Notes: generated from the sequence alone by a model not told the origin. A DNA stretch of 64,000 nt from Roseateles noduli (GCA_002205125.1 NIOE01000013.1:62001-126000), one strand, 5' to 3'; positions 31,425 to 42,704 are shown, numbered from the stretch's first letter. Made by a program: numbers and translations.

Positions 31425-31475
31425 GTCGACCGGAGCGCGCGGCGCGATGCCGGGCTCCCGACCGGCCAGGAACGT

Positions 31476-31922
31476 TCAGCCCCTGATCCGTTCCACGAAC
31501 CACCACAGGTGCCCGCCGAGGTCGAGCACGCCGTAGCTCTTGTCGGCCCAGTATTCGGGGCCGTAGTCCTCGATCTTCGGTTCGTAGACGATGGTGGCGC
31601 CCGCCGCGCGCGAGCGCTCGCAGTGCGCGGCGGCGTCGTCGACATACACCATCAGGCTTTGCGTGTTGGCGCCGCCCACGCCCTTGGGGCTGCGCAGCGG
31701 GATGCCGAAGCGCTGCGAGCGCTCCCCCTCGCCGCCCTCGCTGACCATGATCAGCGCCTCGCCGTAGGTGAGCTGGCTGTGCACGACCGAGCCGTCGTCG
31801 CCGTCCACCCGCAGCTGCACCTCGAACCCGAAGGCCTTGCACAACCACGGGATCGCCTCGGCGGCGCTGTCGTAGAACACGGCGCTGGACAGACGCGGCC
31901 AGCCGGCAGGCGTGGGTTTCAT
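31476..31922 (-). CDS. VOC-superfamily (PhnB/glyoxalase-like) protein
   Basis: This 148-residue protein has the paired beta-alpha-beta-beta-beta modules of the vicinal-oxygen-chelate fold. FYDSAAEAIPWLCKAFGFEVQLRV opens the first module, and MVYVDDAAAHCERSRAAGATIVYEPKIEDYGPEYWADKSYGVLDLGGHLWWF forms the second. The DYGP-x-x-[YW]-x-D-x-x-YGVLDLGGHLW ending is typical of the PhnB-like group, which includes bleomycin-resistance-like and epimerase-like proteins. The reaction is unknown. It is transcribed convergently with liuE. Confidence 0.85.
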   Translation of the reverse strand: MKPTPAGWPRLSSAVFYDSAAEAIPWLCKAFGFEVQLRVDGDDGSVVHSQLTYGEALIMVSEGGEGERSQRFGIPLRSPKGVGGANTQSLMVYVDDAAAHCERSRAAGATIVYEPKIEDYGPEYWADKSYGVLDLGGHLWWFVERIRG

Positions 31923-32085
31923 CGCAACTCCTGAGCATCGGTTTCGGGACCAGGTGAAGCTTCAGCATAGGCGAACAACCCGCCTGGAGTCATGCGATCC
32001 CGACGTCGGACGGGCGACGAGTGCATCTCGAACCATCCGTTCGACCCGTCAACCAAGCGCCTTTCCACGTGCGAAAGGCGTTTCG

Positions 32086-32667
32086 ATGAAAGTCTCCCTG
32101 CGACAGATCGATGGTCCGTGGTCGGCGGGTTTCGTGCTCGACAAGCAGATGCTCAGCAGCGTCTATCTGGGCAGCGACAGCGAAGGTCGTCCGAGGTTCG
32201 ACCACACCCGCACCGACGCCGGCGAGGCGCTGTTCCAGTTGAAGGTCCGCGGCGACAAGTCGCAGGCCGAGCCGCTCGCCCGCGCGGTGCGCAACTTCAT
32301 CCTGCCGCGCCTCGGGCCGATCGGCTTCATCGTGCCGATGCCGCCGTCGCGCGTGCGTCCGTGGCAGCCGATGTCGCTGGTCGCGCGCGAACTGGCGCTG
32401 CAGCTGCGCGTGCCCGTGTTCGAGCGGCTGCTGCTCAAGACGCCCCTGCCGCGCCCGTTGAAGGACTTCCCGACGCGCGAGGAAAGACTGCTGGCCCTGA
32501 CCCACGCCTTCTCGCTGCACGACGAGATCCGCAACCAGGGGCTGTGGAATGCCCTGCTGATCGACGACGTCGTCGACAGCGGCACCACGATGGAGGCGGC
32601 CAGCCTGCTGCTGCGCAAGTACCGCAAGATCGATCAGCTGTTCGTCGCCGCGCTGACCTGGGCATGA
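32086..32667 (+). CDS. ComF-like phosphoribosyltransferase-fold protein
   Basis: This 193-residue protein has the PRTase type I signature LLIDDVVDSGTTMEAASLLLR near the C-terminus and FIVPMPPSRVRPWQPM in the middle, as in ComF-type proteins. The N-terminal half (WSAGFVLDKQMLSSVYLG, then FDHTRTDAGEALFQLKVRGD) lacks the zinc-finger Cys residues of true ComF. Proteins like this are often annotated as amidophosphoribosyltransferase, but a biosynthetic role is unproven. The start at 32086 has AAAGG 8 bases upstream. It stands alone, convergent with the next gene. Confidence 0.78.
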   Translation: MKVSLRQIDGPWSAGFVLDKQMLSSVYLGSDSEGRPRFDHTRTDAGEALFQLKVRGDKSQAEPLARAVRNFILPRLGPIGFIVPMPPSRVRPWQPMSLVARELALQLRVPVFERLLLKTPLPRPLKDFPTREERLLALTHAFSLHDEIRNQGLWNALLIDDVVDSGTTMEAASLLLRKYRKIDQLFVAALTWA

Positions 32668-32686
32668 GGGCAGCGGAGCGCGACCC

Positions 32687-33301
32687 TCAGCCTGCGGTCA
32701 GGGTCTGCGCCACGCTGTCGCGGAACTTGGCTGCGCGCTCCGCGTCGGATTCGGCCTCGATGCGCTCGCAGCAGAGGTCGACCCATTCCAGGAAGCGGCT
32801 TTCGGTGTCCGCCTGTCGGGCCAGGTCCCGCAGTTCGCCCTCGCGGCCGGCCAGCATGCGGGTGACGAGGTCGAGACCGAAGAACTTCGCCGACACGAGC
32901 CGGCGCGCCCGATCCTGCGCGGCGCGCGCCAGCGCGGCGGCTTCGCGCACCTCGGCTTCGTCGATGACGTCGAGGCCGGTGACGATGGGAACCGCCGGAG
33001 CAGCGGGAGCATTCGGAGTGGCGGGGGGCGCAGGAACGGCTGGAGCTGCGGGGCGTTTGGCGGCCGCTGGCGGCGGCACGAGGATGACCGGCACTTCGAC
33101 CAGACCCTGGTCGACCAGTCGCGTCAGACCGTCGTCGCCCAAGCCCAGGCCGCGGCCAAGCTGGATCAGTTCTTCGGCGTTGCGCTTGCCGTCGACGGTG
33201 ATCAGCAGGGCGCGCAGCGCGGGCGGCAGCCGGCGTTGTCCCGGCGCGAGCATCTCGCGCGCCAGCTCGGTCTTGCGGGGAGGTGTTACGGATGCTTGCA
33301 T
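32687..33301 (-). CDS. hypothetical protein with Pro/Ala-rich linker
   Basis: This 204-residue protein is not recognised. The N-terminal ~75 residues (LPPALRALLITVDGKRNAEELIQLGRGLGLGDDGLTRLVDQGLVEV) look like a small winged-helix-type module. A linker of about 40 residues rich in Pro and Ala follows. The C-terminal helical part (EVREAAALARAAQDRARRLVSAKFFGLDLVTRMLAG, then SRFLEWVDLCCERIEAESDAERAAKFRDSVAQTL) may be a coiled coil. There are no membrane segments or signal peptide. The start at 33301 is uncertain; the frame is open to 33373 and no site has a clear ribosome signal. It is divergent from the gingipain-like gene with a 178-base gap. Confidence 0.6.
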   Translation of the reverse strand: MQASVTPPRKTELAREMLAPGQRRLPPALRALLITVDGKRNAEELIQLGRGLGLGDDGLTRLVDQGLVEVPVILVPPPAAAKRPAAPAVPAPPATPNAPAAPAVPIVTGLDVIDEAEVREAAALARAAQDRARRLVSAKFFGLDLVTRMLAGREGELRDLARQADTESRFLEWVDLCCERIEAESDAERAAKFRDSVAQTLTAG

Positions 33302-33479
33302 GGCGGGCGCATCTTGCAAAGCCCGCATGCACGCTTGATGACAGCGAGCCATAGGCCTCCCACGCTTGTGCATTGCCGCACGGGCCGCCGATGCCTAGGA
33401 TCAACCCTTTCCGATCCATGTGTCGGATCAACGTTTCCCGGCGAGAGAACCGGAACTCACGGACCGAGGAGGGACTGCC

Positions 33480-34970
33480 ATGGACAAGCTGGTGATCGTT
33501 CATCGTGGCGCGCTGCGCGCCAAGTACGGCGCCGCGGCGCTCGCGAAGATCGACGCGGCGTTGAAGGCGCTGGCCGCCGCGGACAAGCGGCGCGGCGTCG
33601 ACACGCTCGTGGTGGCGGTAGACCTGGCGTCGACGATGAAGCCCTACGGCGTCGCGCCCGTGCCGGCGCGGCCGGACGCGAAGTCGCTCAAGGGCGCCAT
33701 CGACGCCCTGGCCCATGCGCGCCTGCCGCACTATTTCGTGCTGATCGGCGGGCCGGATGTGATGCCGATGGTCCCGCTGAAGAACCCCGCGCATGGCGGG
33801 GAGCTCGGCGACTCGGACAAACTGGTCCCCAGCGACCTGCCGTACGCCTGCGAAGCCGCCTATTCGACCGACCCGAACCGCTTCCTCGGTCCGACGCGCG
33901 TCGTCGGCCGGCTCCCGGATCTGGCCGGCGCCTCCAAACCCGACCTGCTGCTCCAGCTGATCCGCGCCGCCGCCCGCCACAAGGGCCTGCCGCGCGACGC
34001 CTTCGCCGACAGCTTCGGCCTGTCGGCCGAGGTCTGGCAGGCGTCGACGCGGCTCAGCCTCACCAACACCTTCGGCAACGCCGACCGCCTGCACCTCTCG
34101 CCGCCCGGCGGCCCGAAGTGGGCCAAGGCGGACCTCGCGCCGCGGATGCACTTCATCAACTGCCACGGCGCCGAGGACATGCCCGAGTACTACGGCCAGC
34201 ACGGCGAGGACTTCCCGGTGGCCATGCGCTCGGCGCTGCTGCGCGACCGCGTCACCGCCGGCACCGTCGTGGCCGCCGAGTGCTGCTACGGCGCGCAGCT
34301 CTTCGATCCGGCGCAGGCGGACGGCGACTGGCCCATGGCGCTGCGCTACCTGGCCGACGGCGCCTGCGGCTTCCTCGGCAGCACGACCGTCGCCTACGGC
34401 CCCAGCGACGGCAACGGCTCGGCCGACCTGATCTGCCAGTATTTCCTGCAACGCGTGCTGGCCGGCGCCTCGCTCGGTCGCGCCCTGCTCGAAGCCCGCC
34501 AGAAATTCGCCGGCGAGCGCACCCACCTCGATCCGATGGACCTGAAGACGCTCGGCCAGTTCTACCTGCTGGGCGATCCGTCGCTGCAGCCCGTAGCGGG
34601 GTCGGGTCATGCGCTGTCGCGCACGAAGGCGTTCCGCAAGGCCTTCGCCGCCGTGGAGGACCGCGGCGTGCGCGGGCTGCGGCGCGAGCGCCTGGAGCGC
34701 GAAGGCCGCAACCTGGCGCGGTCCTTGCCCCGATTGCTGCCCACGGAGGCGGCGCCCGCCAAGGCGGTGGTCGACGCCGTGCGGCCGATGCTCAAGGAGT
34801 CCGGCATCGATCCCGACCACTGCACGCCCATCAGCTACCGCATCGCGGGCGCGCCGGGCCAACGGACGATCCACGTCTACAAGGGCTGGGTCGATCGCCG
34901 GCTGCTGGCGCTGATCGCGACCGAACAGGACGGCCGACTTCTGCACGTTAGACGCATGCATGCCCGCTGA
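33480..34970 (+). CDS. gingipain-like (C25/caspase-fold) cysteine peptidase
   Basis: This 496-residue protein matches the clan CD pattern. Strand-end motifs YFVLIGGPDVMPMVPL, SDLPYACEAAY and TRVVGRLPD resemble the C25 (gingipain) N-domain. The dyad is His229-Gly230 in HFINCHGAE and Cys268 (or Cys269) in VVAAECCYGAQLF, with the usual ~40-residue gap. STTVAYGPSDGNGSADLI and TLGQFYLLGDPSLQP fit the end of the fold. About 125 C-terminal residues follow (helical, then IHVYKGWVDRRLLALIATEQDG). No signal peptide, membrane segment or Por sorting domain is seen, so unlike gingipains it should stay in the cytoplasm. GAGGAGG lies 7 bases before the ATG. It overlaps the next small gene by 11 bases. Confidence 0.75.
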   Translation: MDKLVIVHRGALRAKYGAAALAKIDAALKALAAADKRRGVDTLVVAVDLASTMKPYGVAPVPARPDAKSLKGAIDALAHARLPHYFVLIGGPDVMPMVPLKNPAHGGELGDSDKLVPSDLPYACEAAYSTDPNRFLGPTRVVGRLPDLAGASKPDLLLQLIRAAARHKGLPRDAFADSFGLSAEVWQASTRLSLTNTFGNADRLHLSPPGGPKWAKADLAPRMHFINCHGAEDMPEYYGQHGEDFPVAMRSALLRDRVTAGTVVAAECCYGAQLFDPAQADGDWPMALRYLADGACGFLGSTTVAYGPSDGNGSADLICQYFLQRVLAGASLGRALLEARQKFAGERTHLDPMDLKTLGQFYLLGDPSLQPVAGSGHALSRTKAFRKAFAAVEDRGVRGLRRERLEREGRNLARSLPRLLPTEAAPAKAVVDAVRPMLKESGIDPDHCTPISYRIAGAPGQRTIHVYKGWVDRRLLALIATEQDGRLLHVRRMHAR

Positions 34971-35253
34971 CCTTGAGGGACCTGACGCCGCCGGTGCCGA
35001 GGAACGCCTGCGCGGCCGCCTCTGCCGCGAGCGCACCGACGCCGGCAGCAAGAGCGAGCGCCTGGCGCTGCTGCTCGCCGTGGCCGGGGGCGAGCGCCTC
35101 GTGCTGCGCCGCGCCGGCGCCAATCCGTTCCGCGATCCGGAGCTGGAAGCGCTGGAGGGTCAGGTCTTGATCGTCGAAGGCGAACGCCGCGAGCGCTATT
35201 TCCTGGTGCGGCACTACACCGTTTGCGACGACGATGACGGCTCGCCCGGGTGA
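34960..35253 (+). CDS. small conserved-looking partner of the C25-like peptidase
   Basis: This 97-residue protein has no named family that I can assign. Its core SKSERLALLLAV, ERLVLRRAGANPFRDPELEALEGQ and FLVRHYTV suggests a compact beta-rich domain; I recall small proteins with a KSE[RH] start and an LRR-x-G-x-NP-[FY]-x-DP pattern, without a known function. The N-terminus is acidic and the end is an Asp run (CDDDDGSPG). The start overlaps the peptidase gene by 11 bases, so the two are translated together. It could be a regulator, a substrate or an inhibitor of the peptidase. Confidence 0.65.
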   Translation: MPADLEGPDAAGAEERLRGRLCRERTDAGSKSERLALLLAVAGGERLVLRRAGANPFRDPELEALEGQVLIVEGERRERYFLVRHYTVCDDDDGSPG

Positions 35254-35485
35254 GTCTTCCTCCCACGCAAGCCCGCCCCGGGAACGAAATCTGCCGGAAA
35301 GGCGCACATGGCCCCTCGCATCAGCGCTGCCGACTGCCCGATGGGCACCTCGGCAAACCCGCGTGCCGTGGTCGGACACCCGTCAGGGCGACTTGCCGAG
35401 CACTGCTCGACAGACGTACAACCGGACTCCGGCCCGCGCCGATGCGCTTTCTGATCCCACAAACCGACCAAAAGGAGTAACGCTC

Positions 35486-35791
35486 ATGGCCAAGACCTCT
35501 CCCTCCGACCGCCTGCTGAACGACCTGAACCAGGTGGTGAGCGATGCCGAATCGCTGCTGCGCGCCACGGCCGACCAGACCAGCGCCGGTGCCTCCGAAC
35601 TGCGTGCCCGTGTCCAGTCGACGCTGGATCGCGCCAAGTCCAGCCTGGGCGACTTCCAGTCGGCCGCGGTCGATCGCGCGAAGGCTGCCGGCAAGGCGAC
35701 CGACGACTACGTGCATGACAACCCGTGGCAATCCGTCGGCGTCGCGGCCGGCGTCGGCCTGCTGATCGGGCTGCTGCTGACCCGCCGCTGA
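35486..35791 (+). CDS. DUF883 (ElaB/YqjD-type) membrane-anchored protein
   Basis: This 101-residue protein has a long amphipathic helix (LLNDLNQVVSDAESLLRATADQTSAGASELRARVQSTLDRAKSSL) and a C-terminal membrane segment with VGVAAGVGLLIGLLLTRR after the DNPWQSV motif. YqjD in E. coli is tail-anchored in the inner membrane and binds ribosomes in stationary phase; that role is known for the family, not shown here. AAAGGAG lies 8 bases upstream of ATG 35486. Its usual operon partners, YqjE and YqjK types, lie at 38349-39133 beyond an inserted minus-strand gene. Confidence 0.9.
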   Translation: MAKTSPSDRLLNDLNQVVSDAESLLRATADQTSAGASELRARVQSTLDRAKSSLGDFQSAAVDRAKAAGKATDDYVHDNPWQSVGVAAGVGLLIGLLLTRR

Positions 35792-35800
35792 GCGGAAGGT

Positions 35801-35832
35801 GATCGGCGACGGCGTTCGCGCCGCCGTCGATC
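35801..35832. terminator. hairpin between two convergent genes
   Basis: GATCG and ACGGCG (35801-35814, with a 3-base bulge) pair with CGCCGTCGATC (35822-35832). It lies between the convergent stops at 35791 and 35848. There is no T run, so it is at best a weak two-way terminator. Confidence 0.35.
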
Positions 35833-35847
35833 AGCGACAGCGGTCGT

Positions 35848-38184
35848 TCACCGACCGCCGTTGACCGGCGCGGCGCAGGGCGCTGCCAGCACCGTCTGGG
35901 CGACCGCCTGAGGCGGATCCGTTTCCCAGGCCTTGGGCGCGGCCAGCCAGCGATCCAGTTCGTCCGCCGGCATCGGCTTGGCGAACAGCCAGCCCTGGCC
36001 TTCATGGCAACCCAGCGCCAGCAGGTGCTGGCGTTGTTCCTCAGTCTCGATGCCCTCGGCGACAACGCGCATGCCGAGGCTGCACCCCAGGTTCACCACC
36101 ATCTGCGCGATCGTCGCGCCGGCGGCGGAGCTCTGCGCCTCGCGCACGAAGGCGCGGTCGATCTTGAGCCGTTCGACGTCCAGTCGACGCAACTGGCTCA
36201 GCGACGAGAAACCGGTTCCGAAGTCGTCGATCGCCACCGAGGCGCCGGTCCCGCGGATCTCCGCGAGCACCCGCAGCACGGCCGAGACCTCTTCCATCGC
36301 CATCGATTCGGTGATCTCCAACTCCAGCGCCGAACCGGGCACGTCGGCATCGGCCAGCGCGCGGCGGACCGTGTCGATGAAGGCCGGATGGCGGAACTGC
36401 GCCAGCGAGATGTTCACCGCGATGCGGAAATCCGAATAGCCGCCGTCGCGCAACTGACGCACCTGCCGGCAGGCGGTCCTCAGCACGAATTCGCCGATCG
36501 GGACGATCAGTCCGGATTGCTCCGCCAGCGGGATGAACTGGTCGGGCGGGACGAACTTGCCTTCGTCGGTGCGCCAGCGCAGCAGCGCCTCGGCGCCGAT
36601 GACGCGGTGCGTGGCCAGCTCGACCTGCGGCTGGTAGACGACGAAGAGCCTGCGTTCCTCGAAGCTGGCGCGCAGGCCCTTGAGCAGCTTGAAGCGCTCG
36701 CGGGCGTCGACGCCCATCTCCGGCGAGAAGTACTGCGACGCGCCGCGGTTGCCCGCCTTGGCGCGCTTGAGCGCGATCTGCGCGTCCAGCAGCAGCTCCG
36801 AGCCCAGCGCGCGCGACTGCGCCAGCCGCACCAGGCCGGTGGTGGCCGACAGCTGCAGCCGCTCGCCGGCGACGGTGAAGGGGTCCTCGAAGGCCGTGCC
36901 GATGCGATGGCCGTTGACCATGTCGTCCGGCCCCAGCAGGCCGAAGGCGTTCGACGAGATCCGCGCCATCGCGGTGTTGAATCCGAGCCGCTGCGCCAGC
37001 CGCTGCGACACCGCCTGCAGCACCTGGTCGCCGAAGCGGTGGCCGAAGGCGTCGTTGACGTCGGCGAAGTCGTCCAGGTCGATCAGCGCCAGCGTGATGC
37101 CTTCGGGCGACTTGAGGTTGTGCTCCAGCAGCTCGATGAAGCGGGTCCGGTTCGGCAGCTGCAGCAGCGGATCGTTGTAGGCCTGGTCGGTCAGCTGCGT
37201 GTACAGCATGACGTTCTCGAAGCCGACGGCGATGTTGGAGCAGAACGCGCGCAGCAGCTGGCGGTCGAGCTCGTCGAGCTCGCGCTGGACCTCGACCAGC
37301 GCCGCCATCGCGCGCCCGCTGGGCAGTCCGAAGAACAGGACGGTGCAGCCGTCCGCGTACAGGTTGTGGCCCACCGACAGGCAGCGCGAGAGCAGTTCGC
37401 GGATCTTGCCGGCCGGCACCGCGTGCAGCGGACGGTTGATCAGCGAGCTGTACTGGCCGGCGGCCGCGATCACGCGAGCGTCGCCGCTGGTGTCGCCGCT
37501 GTTGTGATTGGGGGCCTGCACGCAGACCAGGCCCTCGGGCAGCGTGCCCAGCAGCGCGCACAGCTGCGTAACCACGCCCTCGGCGAAACGGTGCAGCCCG
37601 TGCTGGCGGCCAAGCTCGGTGCTGGCCTCCACGATCATCTCCAGGCCCTGGCGGTTCGCCTCCAGCGCGCGGATCTGCCGGTATGACCGGATCGCGGCGG
37701 TCAGCACCGTGTAGAGCCGGGTGCGGGTCAGCTCCGACTTGGTCTTGTAGTCGTTGATGTCGTAGGCCTGGACCGTCTCGATCTCCGGCGCGTAGCCCGG
37801 CTGGCCGGTGCGCAGCACGATGCGCACGGCGCGCTGGCGCAGTTCCTCGCGGATGTGGCGCACCAGCTGCAGGCCGGCGTCGTCGGACTCCATGACGACG
37901 TCCAGCAGCACGACGGCGATGTCCGGTTCGTGGCCCAGCAGGGAGCGGGCCTCGGCGGCGGACTTGGCGTGGAGGAAGGCCAGGGGCTGGCCTTCGACCT
38001 GCAGCCCCTGCATGGCGAGCTCGGTCGCCTTGTGGACGTCGGTGTCGTCGTCGACGATCAGCACCCGCCAGGGCTTGGGCGCTTCCAGGGGCTCGTCGGA
38101 CGCGTGCTCGTGGTCGTCCAGGAACTGCAGCAGGTCGTCGTCTTCGACGACGGCGGAGTGCGGCGTGTGCTGGCGATCAGGCAT
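35848..38184 (-). CDS. response regulator with DUF3369, degenerate GGDEF and EAL domains
   Basis: This 778-residue cytoplasmic protein has a receiver domain (VLIVDDDTDV at 41-50, phospho-Asp D95 in VVLLDVV). A DUF3369 sensor-like domain follows (LEMIVEASTELGRQHGLHRFAEGVVTQL). The GGDEF domain has its signature changed to SSNAF, so it is not a cyclase. The EAL domain keeps its key residues (EALLRW, NISLAQFRHP, LEITES, DDFGTGFSSL, LKIDRAF, AEGIETEEQ), so it is probably an active c-di-GMP phosphodiesterase switched by phosphorylation. No histidine kinase gene is adjacent, so the kinase is elsewhere. It runs against the flanking YqjD/YqjE-type genes. Confidence 0.93.
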   Translation of the reverse strand: MPDRQHTPHSAVVEDDDLLQFLDDHEHASDEPLEAPKPWRVLIVDDDTDVHKATELAMQGLQVEGQPLAFLHAKSAAEARSLLGHEPDIAVVLLDVVMESDDAGLQLVRHIREELRQRAVRIVLRTGQPGYAPEIETVQAYDINDYKTKSELTRTRLYTVLTAAIRSYRQIRALEANRQGLEMIVEASTELGRQHGLHRFAEGVVTQLCALLGTLPEGLVCVQAPNHNSGDTSGDARVIAAAGQYSSLINRPLHAVPAGKIRELLSRCLSVGHNLYADGCTVLFFGLPSGRAMAALVEVQRELDELDRQLLRAFCSNIAVGFENVMLYTQLTDQAYNDPLLQLPNRTRFIELLEHNLKSPEGITLALIDLDDFADVNDAFGHRFGDQVLQAVSQRLAQRLGFNTAMARISSNAFGLLGPDDMVNGHRIGTAFEDPFTVAGERLQLSATTGLVRLAQSRALGSELLLDAQIALKRAKAGNRGASQYFSPEMGVDARERFKLLKGLRASFEERRLFVVYQPQVELATHRVIGAEALLRWRTDEGKFVPPDQFIPLAEQSGLIVPIGEFVLRTACRQVRQLRDGGYSDFRIAVNISLAQFRHPAFIDTVRRALADADVPGSALELEITESMAMEEVSAVLRVLAEIRGTGASVAIDDFGTGFSSLSQLRRLDVERLKIDRAFVREAQSSAAGATIAQMVVNLGCSLGMRVVAEGIETEEQRQHLLALGCHEGQGWLFAKPMPADELDRWLAAPKAWETDPPQAVAQTVLAAPCAAPVNGGR

Positions 38185-38348
38185 TGAATGAACCTTGTCA
38201 GGCCGGCGGCGCGGGGTCCGCGCAACCAGGCGTTACCGCACTGTAGCCCAAGGCCTGTGGCGGAATCGGACAAAGCACGCCCTCGTTTCCCCCGATTCAG
38301 TGATAGCTTTCGCACACCGAGGGGACGGACACAGAGGAGAAACAATCG

Positions 38349-38771
38349 ATGGAATCACGCGATCCTGGGCTGACGGAGCGGCTGCGGCGGGTGGCTGACC
38401 GGGCGCTCGAACTGGCCCGCGTGCGGCTGGAATTGCTGGGCGTGGAGCTGCAGTCGGAACTGCTGCGGTTGTTCGGCGCGCTGACCGCGCTGCTGCTGGC
38501 CCTGCTGCTGGGCGTGGCGGCCTTGCTGATGCTGGTGTTCGCCGCGCTGCTGTGGGTGCCCGACGTGTGGCGCGCCCCGGTGGGCGCGGGCTTGGGCGCC
38601 GCGTTCCTGATCGGCGCCGCGGGATGCTGGTTCTGGGCGAAACAGCAACTCGCGACGGGCAAGCCGTTCGCGGCAAGCGTCGCGGAACTGGCACGCGACC
38701 GGCGGGCGCTCGAACCTGAGGACGGCCCGAATGGCGCCGACGGCCTGGGCGGCCAGGGAGCGGGACGGTGA
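38349..38771 (+). CDS. YqjE-type (phage holin family/DUF1469) membrane protein
   Basis: This 140-residue protein has an amphipathic N-terminus ([37 protein letters not shown]) and two membrane helices ([20 protein letters not shown] and [18 protein letters not shown]). The arrangement is that of YqjE/DUF1469, a family linked with YqjD in stress-associated operons. The name phage holin in such annotations is only fold-based; there are no phage genes here. Its stop overlaps the next gene's ATG. Confidence 0.85.
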   Translation: MESRDPGLTERLRRVADRALELARVRLELLGVELQSELLRLFGALTALLLALLLGVAALLMLVFAALLWVPDVWRAPVGAGLGAAFLIGAAGCWFWAKQQLATGKPFAASVAELARDRRALEPEDGPNGADGLGGQGAGR

Positions 38772-39123
38772 TGTGGGGCGACGCGCGTCAGCGGCTCCAG
38801 CTGCGGCAACTCGAACTGCAGCTGCGCAGCGCCGAGTTGCGGCTCGGTCTGCGACACGACGTGCAGGGGCTCGAAGGCCCGATGCGATGGGCCGAGCGTG
38901 GACATTCCCTCTACCGGCTGGCCGGCAGCCTCCCGCGCCTGTGGCGGACCGTGGCGGCGCTGGCCGCGGCGGGCGGTCTGGCGGGGCTCATCCGGGCGTT
39001 CCGCCGGCACGAGCCCGAGGCCGCCGACAGTTCGCCGGGGCGTATCGCCCGGCTCTGGGCCTGGATCAGCCTGGGATGGAAGGTCTGGCAGTGGGTGAAG
39101 CCGTCGGCGCCACCCGCCGACGA

Positions 39124-39133
<10 letters not shown>
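38768..39133 (+). CDS. small YqjK-like hypothetical protein
   Basis: This 121-residue basic protein has an N-terminal Arg/Gln/Leu-rich helix ([25 protein letters not shown]) that is probably a coiled coil. One possible membrane segment follows ([18 protein letters not shown]). Position after a YqjE-type gene, with a 4-base overlap, matches YqjK; sequence similarity is weak. It overlaps the convergent ygiQ end by 10 bases. Confidence 0.65.
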
Positions 39134-41616
<2,483 letters not shown>

Positions 41617-41716
41617 GGCGGCGGCTCGGGCGTGGGCAACCGGGTATTGTCGCCGCACCCTGGGGTTCACCCCGAGGCACCCTGCATAAATACAGGGCTT
41701 TCCAACGGAAAGGCGT

Positions 41717-42487
41717 TTATTCCCGAGGATCGGAGGGAACCGCCGCGTCCTGGGCGTCTCCCGCATCGCCGGCTTTGCCCATGTGACCGGTATCGCGGCT
41801 CGCCTCGCAGACCGGCTGCCGGCCCAGCGCGCCGCGCTCGGCGGCCGTCAGCGGCGGGAAGCGGTTCGGGACCACCACCGTCAGCGAGGAGAGGTAATGC
41901 TCCAGCCGCGCCTGACCGACCACGATCAGGTCGAAGGCCTCCGGATCCAGGATCCAGTGGTGCAGCAGGCCGCCTATCAGCGCCATGAGGCCGATCGCGG
42001 CCTGATGCGCATCCACGTCCGGCGGCAACTGGCCGAGCGCCTTGGCGCGCTCGAAGGCTTCGCGGTTGTGCTCCGTCCATTCGCGGTGGGCGGCGACCTT
42101 GCGACCACGGATCGATGCCATCTCGCCGACGAATTCGACGCGCAGGTTGGCGATCTCGAAGGCCCGGCGCGTGCGGGCATTGAACGCCGCGCAGTGCATG
42201 ACGTTCATCAATCTCAGGCGCAGATCGTCCAATGGCCGGTCCGGCCCGGGCGACACCGACGGCTCGAAGTCCTCCTCCAGCGGCATGGTGGCGCGTTCCA
42301 TCATGGCGTTGAAGAGCTGGACCTTGTCCTCGAAGTGCCAGTACACGGCGCCCCGGGTCACGCCCGCGGCCTGCGCGATGTCCTGCAGCGAAGTGCGGGA
42401 GACGCCCCGCTCATGGAACAGCTGCTCCGCGGCATCCAGCAGACGGGCGCGGGTTTCCTGGGCTTCCTGTTTGGTTCGACGAGCCAT
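41717..42487 (-). CDS. acrR: AcrR/TtgR-type TetR repressor of the RND pump
   Basis: This 256-residue TetR protein opens [54 protein letters not shown], which is diagnostic of AcrR/TtgR/MtrR-type repressors. The ligand domain contains [17 protein letters not shown] and the typical [17 protein letters not shown]. Multi-drug ligands release it from DNA. It is divergent from acrAB-oprM with an AcrR-like operator between them. A -10-like TACAAT on the minus strand (42499-42494) would start transcription at or next to the ATG, so the message may be leaderless. The C-terminal ~30 residues are an extension beyond E. coli AcrR. Confidence 0.92.
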   Translation of the reverse strand: MARRTKQEAQETRARLLDAAEQLFHERGVSRTSLQDIAQAAGVTRGAVYWHFEDKVQLFNAMMERATMPLEEDFEPSVSPGPDRPLDDLRLRLMNVMHCAAFNARTRRAFEIANLRVEFVGEMASIRGRKVAAHREWTEHNREAFERAKALGQLPPDVDAHQAAIGLMALIGGLLHHWILDPEAFDLIVVGQARLEHYLSSLTVVVPNRFPPLTAAERGALGRQPVCEASRDTGHMGKAGDAGDAQDAAVPSDPRE

Positions 42488-42515
42488 GGACCGATTGTAG
42501 AAGCACATGGCGGAA

Positions 42516-42537
42516 ACATACATGCGTGAATGTATGT
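42516..42537. promoter_or_regulatory. AcrR-type operator
   Basis: ACATACAT (42516-42523) and ATGTATGT (42530-42537) are perfect 8-base arms around GCGTGA. The arms are the same as in the E. coli AcrR operator as I recall it, whose centre is TTGTGA. TATACT at 42539-42544 may be the -10 of the acrAB promoter, so bound repressor would block it. Confidence 0.88.
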
Positions 42538-42704
42538 ATATACTGCGCCACTTTGGTCGAACCGTACCGATGCCGTACGTCGTGGCAGAAGCGCCATGGC
42601 TAGGGCCGCGGTTTGCCCCGTCCGCGCGGCTGTCCAGCCGGGCCGACCGTCTGAATCTCCGAATCTGCACTTCGAATCTGTACTGCGAGAGGAATCCCAT
42701 CGTG

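Noticed and set aside
33413..33429. GATCC / GGATC inverted repeat near the peptidase promoter
   Set aside because: Only five-base arms with a seven-base centre, expected by chance.
38349..38771. Phage holin suggesting a prophage remnant
   Set aside because: DUF1469/YqjE proteins are chromosomal membrane proteins; no other phage gene is present.
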